25,488 nucleotides of DNA, from positions 1 through 25,488 of the IMG/VR virus record IMGVR_UViG_3300049595_000193; one strand, given 5' to 3'. This document shows positions 22,442 to 25,488 of the stretch, piece after piece. The position numbers and the translations under genes are program-made. The notes below the pieces were generated by a model. That model worked only from the letters and a program-made list of their open reading frames with translations. It made no database searches and had not been told where the DNA came from. This DNA comes from a virus. How positions within the stretch are numbered: position 1 is the first letter of the stretch; each line of letters opens with the position of its first letter.

Positions 22442-22622
22442 TATGCGGCCTCTTCTTGTGATACGCCTTACTAGCCTTAATAGCCTCTTGCTTCGACTTC
22501 GCACCAGACTGCTTAGTCACGTTGATACGGCCACCCTTACCCTTAGGATGCTCCACAACGTAGTCACCGGACTTGTTCTTCTTGAACGTGTGCTTAACCC
22601 CGGTGATCTTCCTAACGGCCAC
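22431..22622 (-). CDS. Small basic protein (63 aa)
   Basis: A 63-residue protein with 18 Lys. It begins MAVRKITGVKHTFKKNKSGD, and contains RINVTKQSGAKSKQEAIKAS and YHKKRPHNGK at the end. A short beta hairpin followed by a Lys-rich helix is likely. Comparable proteins ending in a helix plus HK-x-x-PH occur in pelagic phages. The GTG at 22622 overlaps the previous stop (CGTGGCCGTTAG), and the gene's own end contains the next start. Confidence 0.7.
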   Translation of the reverse strand: MAVRKITGVKHTFKKNKSGDYVVEHPKGKGGRINVTKQSGAKSKQEAIKASKAYHKKRPHNGK

Positions 22623-22770
22623 GAGCAGCCCTCATGTTATCCACAGCATTCGGGTACTTACGTCCAGCCTTCTTCGCTGCAGCCTTAGCCTTAGCCTTCT
22701 GAGCGGGCGACAGTGGGGTGGACTTCTTCTTCGGGTTCGGCTTCTCCCACACGGGCTTCTTACTTGCCAC
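22612..22770 (-). CDS. Small basic protein with AGRKYPNAVDNMRAA motif (52 aa)
   Basis: A 52-residue protein: N-terminal KPVWEKPNPKKKS, then LSPAQKAKAKAAAKKAGRKY, PNAVDNMRAARGR. The SPAQKAKAKAAAK-AGR-YPN-VDN order is a recurrent small protein type in aquatic phages, with no known function. The Lys/Ala helix could bind nucleic acid. The GTG start at 22770 is within CGTGGCAAGTAA, which holds the previous stop. It is too short for many gene-calling settings, but the codon frame and overlaps are consistent. Confidence 0.72.
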   Translation of the reverse strand: MASKKPVWEKPNPKKKSTPLSPAQKAKAKAAAKKAGRKYPNAVDNMRAARGR

Positions 22771-22930
22771 GCTTCTTCGCCTTCTTCTTAGCCATGCCAG
22801 CCTCAGACATTGCGATAGCGACAGCCTGCTTGCGGGACTTCACGACCGGACCCTTCTTGCCGGAGTGCAGCGTGCCTTCCTTGAACTCCCGCATAACCTT
22901 GCGGACTTTCGCCTGCTTCTTAGCGGCCAC
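22760..22930 (-). CDS. DUF6496-like small basic protein (56 aa)
   Basis: A 56-residue protein with the conserved KVRKVMREFKEGTLHSGKKG and PVVKSRKQAVAIAMSEAG stretches of the DUF6496 type, followed by a KKKAKKRGK tail. This family is widespread in phages and bacteria; its function is unknown. The net charge is very high. The GTG at 22930 overlaps the preceding gene by 11 bases (CGTGGCCGCTAA). Confidence 0.8.
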   Translation of the reverse strand: MAAKKQAKVRKVMREFKEGTLHSGKKGPVVKSRKQAVAIAMSEAGMAKKKAKKRGK

Positions 22931-23084
22931 GACCTTTACCCTTCGGCTTGTTCTGGGGATTGGGTTTACCCCAAAGGCCAGCGAGATACTTCTCGTAATC
23001 AGCCGTACTCATAAACGGCTTCCCACCGCTAGGCTTCGGCTTTGGCTTGGGCTTCGGGTTACCCTTGGACATTTTACCAGGCAT
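22920..23084 (-). CDS. Small Lys-Pro repeat protein (54 aa)
   Basis: A 54-residue protein with a Lys-Pro run at residues 9-18 (NPKPKPKPKPSG), then FMSTADYEKYLAGLWGKPNP and a KGKGRGR tail. The Pro codons of the run differ (CCC, CCA, CCG, CCT), so the repeat is kept at protein level. The ATG at 23084 shares its A with the upstream TAA (TAATG). No family recognised. Confidence 0.68.
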   Translation of the reverse strand: MPGKMSKGNPKPKPKPKPSGGKPFMSTADYEKYLAGLWGKPNPQNKPKGKGRGR

Positions 23085-23221
23085 TACTGGTCCTTTGACG
23101 GCTTCGCCAGGGGCGACACGGTAGTCTTAACGTTAGGCATCACGGAAGAATCCTCAGGATGGTTACCGTCCCCACCGGCCTTACCAGTAGGGTCCATCCA
23201 GCAGCCACATGAAATGCACAT
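23084..23221 (-). CDS. Small Cys-rich protein (45 aa)
   Basis: A 45-residue protein with MCISCGCWMDPTGKAGGDGN at the start: Cys2, Cys5 and Cys7 in a C-x-x-C-x-C cluster, possibly metal-binding. The rest (HPEDSSVMPNVKTTVSPLAK) is polar. Short proteins with an N-terminal C-x-x-C-G-C occur in other aquatic phages; the function is unknown. The ATG at 23221 starts two bases after the upstream TAA; its end overlaps the next start. Confidence 0.62.
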   Translation of the reverse strand: MCISCGCWMDPTGKAGGDGNHPEDSSVMPNVKTTVSPLAKPSKDQ

Positions 23222-23223
23222 AG

Positions 23224-23325
23224 TTACTTCTTCTTCTTCTTGGCGGCAGCCTTCTTGACGGCCTTCTTCGGCATTTCCTTCATCATCGGCTTCATCGACT
23301 TGCCAGCCTTCTTACCGTACATCAT
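23224..23325 (-). CDS. Very small Lys/Met-rich protein (33 aa)
   Basis: MMYGKKAGKSMKPMMKEMPK opens a 33-residue protein with 13 Lys and 6 Met, ending KKAVKKAAAKKKKK. AGGAG lies five bases before the first ATG (23325) and eight before the second (23322), so either can be used. It starts directly after the portal stop. It could be a DNA-condensing peptide; this is inference from charge alone. Confidence 0.65.
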   Translation of the reverse strand: MMYGKKAGKSMKPMMKEMPKKAVKKAAAKKKKK

Positions 23326-23332
23326 GCTGCTC

Positions 23333-25207
23333 CTAGATAGGTAGGCGGCGAGAAATACCCGCCGACAACTGAGGTTGACCACCAGCGCCCAAAGACGCCA
23401 TAAGCATCTGCAAATCGGGGCGACCACCAGCAGCCATGCCAGCCTGACCAGCGGCAACACCACGAAGAAGCCCACTAGACGACAAGCCCTCTAGGTTTTC
23501 ACCTGGACCACCGGGGGGAGCCTCACCAGGGGTGCCGACCATCCCTGCGGCTTCCGCACCTAGGGACTCAACCCCCGGCGGTACAGGCATCTCCTCAGGC
23601 ATAAACGCCTCAGACACAACCTCTTCAATAGGTTTGCCCTTTTGACGGCCAAGGATAATCGCGGACAGGCGTGATAGAATCTCGCCAGGGTCTTGACCCG
23701 CTTGTGCGAGAACGGGAATAGCCTGGGCGTACCCGGCTACAGCCTGCTTCAATGCGTCGCGCATCTCTTCGATATCGACGCGCTGCTCCTCCTCGGATGC
23801 GTTCAAGGCGAATGGCATTTGTCGCCTGAGGAAGTCGCGCGAAATCAGGCGGTCACCGCGAGCCTGCAAACCAAACACCAGTGCACGGTTCGGGTCCAAA
23901 CCGGCCATGAGGCCATACTGGACATCAACCGTGTGGTCGCCCTTAATATCAGTATCGGGGCGGTAACGGATCTCGTACGGTGTGCCGTCAGCGTTTCCAC
24001 GCAACGTCTTTGTCTCGCTGCCGAAAAGTGCTTCGTCAACGAGGAAAGCCTTACGCACCAGGTTCTGCAACGTCTTAGCGAACATTGCCTGACCCGTGCG
24101 GATCTGGGTATCGAACCCTGACATGAGGGACTGCACGCCACGGCCAGTGACAATACTGCCCTCAACCTCACCCGTCCTAGCGTTCGGGTAGCGGGAGCCC
24201 TGACGCAACTCTTGGTCAAGGAGCCCCTGCTGGGCGAACGCGGCCTGCGGAACCTCAATCGGTACGCGGCGCACACGCTCACCATTAGCGGTACGGATAA
24301 CAGCATCCGGCCCTAGGGAGAGTTCCTGCGCGTCAGGCGGCAGAACGATAGGTGCCTGCACGCTCTTGGTTGCCGCCTCCAGTGACAGGAGGGCGAAACG
24401 TGCCTTGGCGACCTGTACGGCGAGAACGTCATCAAACTGCCCGTGCGACTGTGTATCGACACCGGGGCGTTGTGTCCATTCGATCAGGCATTCCCCGATG
24501 GGGTTCTTTGCCTGCTCCAGAATGATACCGTTGCGGGTCGGCAGGAACAGCATGTCCACGTCACGGTCGTGGTAGCGGACAACCTCAATCAACTCCAGCC
24601 CAGTGGAGGACTGTCGGATGATTGACTCTGCGTGCGGGTACATGGCGACAAGTTCGTCACGGTTCTTGTAGAACGAGAAGAACCCGGCCTTGCAGAAACC
24701 CCAACGGTCAAACACGGGGTATGCGCCCACGGAATCCATGAACGTGATGCGCGGCATACGGTCGTCGGCGTCAATCTCAATCATCGCCGGGACGAAACCG
24801 TACGTGAAATACCTGTCCGTCGCGGTGTACATTTGACGCTGCAGGTCAGAGAAGTCAATGTAGCCGTTCACGATCCTGGTGCGCTTCTCAGCGAACCGGC
24901 GACCGGAATCCGTGATCATCTTGGATGACGCACAGTTGAACGCGGGTAGCGGGGCAAGCACCTCGGCGAGGTCACGGGCCGCGACATCGACCATGTTCGC
25001 CACGATGCCCTGATCGAACGGGCCGTCAGGGAACAGGTCAGGGTACACGTCCCTCATGCGGCCTTGGCGGACAGCAAGAACCTGCTGCATCTTGCCGTCA
25101 CGTTCAGCGAACTGTGCCTTGATGCGGTTGTAGTGTGCGCTCACATCGCGGATACGCGCATTGGTGGGTTCACCAATCGCCGTAATGTCGCCGTAATTGA
25201 TACTCAA
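23333..25207 (-). CDS. Portal protein
   Basis: A 624-residue protein directly after the terminase gene. The N-terminal half includes HYNRIKAQFAERDGKMQQVL, GIVANMVDVAARDLAEVLAP and RIVNGYIDFSDLQRQMYTAT; the middle has ARFALLSLEAATKSVQAPIV and ELRQGSRYPNARTGEVEGSI; the C-terminus is Gly/Pro/Met-rich. Length and alpha/beta layout fit podovirus portals, the 12-mer through which DNA enters and leaves the head. The start is a TTG at 25207, seven bases after AGGAG in the terminase stop region; no ATG gives a better fit. The call rests on position and overall layout. Confidence 0.85.
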   Translation of the reverse strand: MSINYGDITAIGEPTNARIRDVSAHYNRIKAQFAERDGKMQQVLAVRQGRMRDVYPDLFPDGPFDQGIVANMVDVAARDLAEVLAPLPAFNCASSKMITDSGRRFAEKRTRIVNGYIDFSDLQRQMYTATDRYFTYGFVPAMIEIDADDRMPRITFMDSVGAYPVFDRWGFCKAGFFSFYKNRDELVAMYPHAESIIRQSSTGLELIEVVRYHDRDVDMLFLPTRNGIILEQAKNPIGECLIEWTQRPGVDTQSHGQFDDVLAVQVAKARFALLSLEAATKSVQAPIVLPPDAQELSLGPDAVIRTANGERVRRVPIEVPQAAFAQQGLLDQELRQGSRYPNARTGEVEGSIVTGRGVQSLMSGFDTQIRTGQAMFAKTLQNLVRKAFLVDEALFGSETKTLRGNADGTPYEIRYRPDTDIKGDHTVDVQYGLMAGLDPNRALVFGLQARGDRLISRDFLRRQMPFALNASEEEQRVDIEEMRDALKQAVAGYAQAIPVLAQAGQDPGEILSRLSAIILGRQKGKPIEEVVSEAFMPEEMPVPPGVESLGAEAAGMVGTPGEAPPGGPGENLEGLSSSGLLRGVAAGQAGMAAGGRPDLQMLMASLGAGGQPQLSAGISRRLPI

Positions 25208-25216
25208 ACGCTTCTC

Positions 25217-25488
25217 CTACGCTCCGATGGGGTTCCATGCCCCTGCTGCTTCAGCCTCCAACAGGCTGACGGTGCGCTGCTGGTCCCTATCCCACTTAGT
25301 CAAGAACGGGTTGTTTACGTGCGTGCGGGTGTAGTTCGATGCCAACATAACCCGGTCCCTGCAGGCAAGTTCAGCGAACCACAGGGCCATCACGATGTCT
25401 GTCTTCTGGTTCTTCGGCGCGTCAGGGTGCCACGTCACCAGTTGCTCCACGAGCGACTTCGCCGCCTCGTTGCCGTGCGTAGATGGAA
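25217..25488 (-). CDS. Terminase large subunit, C-terminal end (cut by window edge)
   Basis: A frame open to the right edge gives the last 89 residues: PSTHGNEAAKSLVEQLVTWH, then PDAPKNQKTDIVMALWFAEL and a C-terminal LEAEAAGAWNPIGA. The K-x-D-x-V-M-A-L-W-F-A-E sequence is the conserved end of the nuclease domain in phage terminase large subunits, in which the Asp belongs to the RNase H-like active site. The enzyme packages DNA into the head through the portal encoded next. The GTG at 25450 is internal, since the frame continues past it. Confidence 0.87.
   Translation of the reverse strand, partial: PSTHGNEAAKSLVEQLVTWHPDAPKNQKTDIVMALWFAELACRDRVMLASNYTRTHVNNPFLTKWDRDQQRTVSLLEAEAAGAWNPIGA

Overview
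The window is the structural (late) half of a tailed double-stranded DNA bacteriophage. Apart from one HNH endonuclease gene near the left end, every convincing gene lies on the minus strand and is read from right to left. The presence of a terminase large subunit, portal, scaffold, HK97-like capsid protein, short-tail adaptor and nozzle-like proteins, with a giant ejection-type protein and no recognisable tape measure or tail tube, suggests a short-tailed (podovirus-like) phage. The host is inferred, with moderate confidence only, to be an actinobacterium: the RecB/Cas4-like exonuclease and the holin-side membrane protein resemble actinobacteriophage proteins, GC content is moderately high, and GTG/TTG starts are frequent. 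Many of the small proteins also resemble families common in marine and freshwater viromes.

Layout in the direction of transcription: (1) 25488-23333, end of the terminase large subunit (cut by the window edge) and the portal. (2) 23325-21294, a run of ten small genes, most of them strongly basic (Lys/Pro/Gly-rich), with starts frequently overlapping the preceding stop. (3) 21300-13139, a 1770-residue protein followed by three mid-size proteins (255, 328 and 368 residues), most likely internal virion or DNA-ejection proteins, placed unusually before the capsid gene. (4) 13138-12449, an AT-rich HTH-HNH endonuclease gene with structured RNA-like sequence around it: a degenerate tRNA-like element, a possible pseudoknot and hairpins. 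(5) 12436-10969, scaffold and major capsid protein. (6) 10882-4391, fibre/decoration-like proteins, a 20-residue repeat protein, the head-tail adaptor, a glycine-rich adhesin-like protein and three tandem paralogous beta-rich tail proteins, closed by an intrinsic terminator. (7) 4309-1438, a large tail (nozzle-like) protein, two membrane proteins of the lysis cassette and an M15-type peptidoglycan peptidase, closed by a second terminator. (8) 1-1479, a convergent HNH endonuclease on the plus strand, a G-rich divergent intergenic region, and a RecB/Cas4-like exonuclease split over two overlapping reading frames, which probably begins the DNA-metabolism region.

The genes work together as a virion programme: terminase and portal package DNA, scaffold and capsid form the head, the ejection proteins are probably packed inside, the adaptor/nozzle/fibre group forms the tail and binds the host, and holin plus M15 endolysin release progeny. 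No integrase, repressor, CRISPR array or insertion sequence is seen. Family assignments come from reading motifs, not from database searches.
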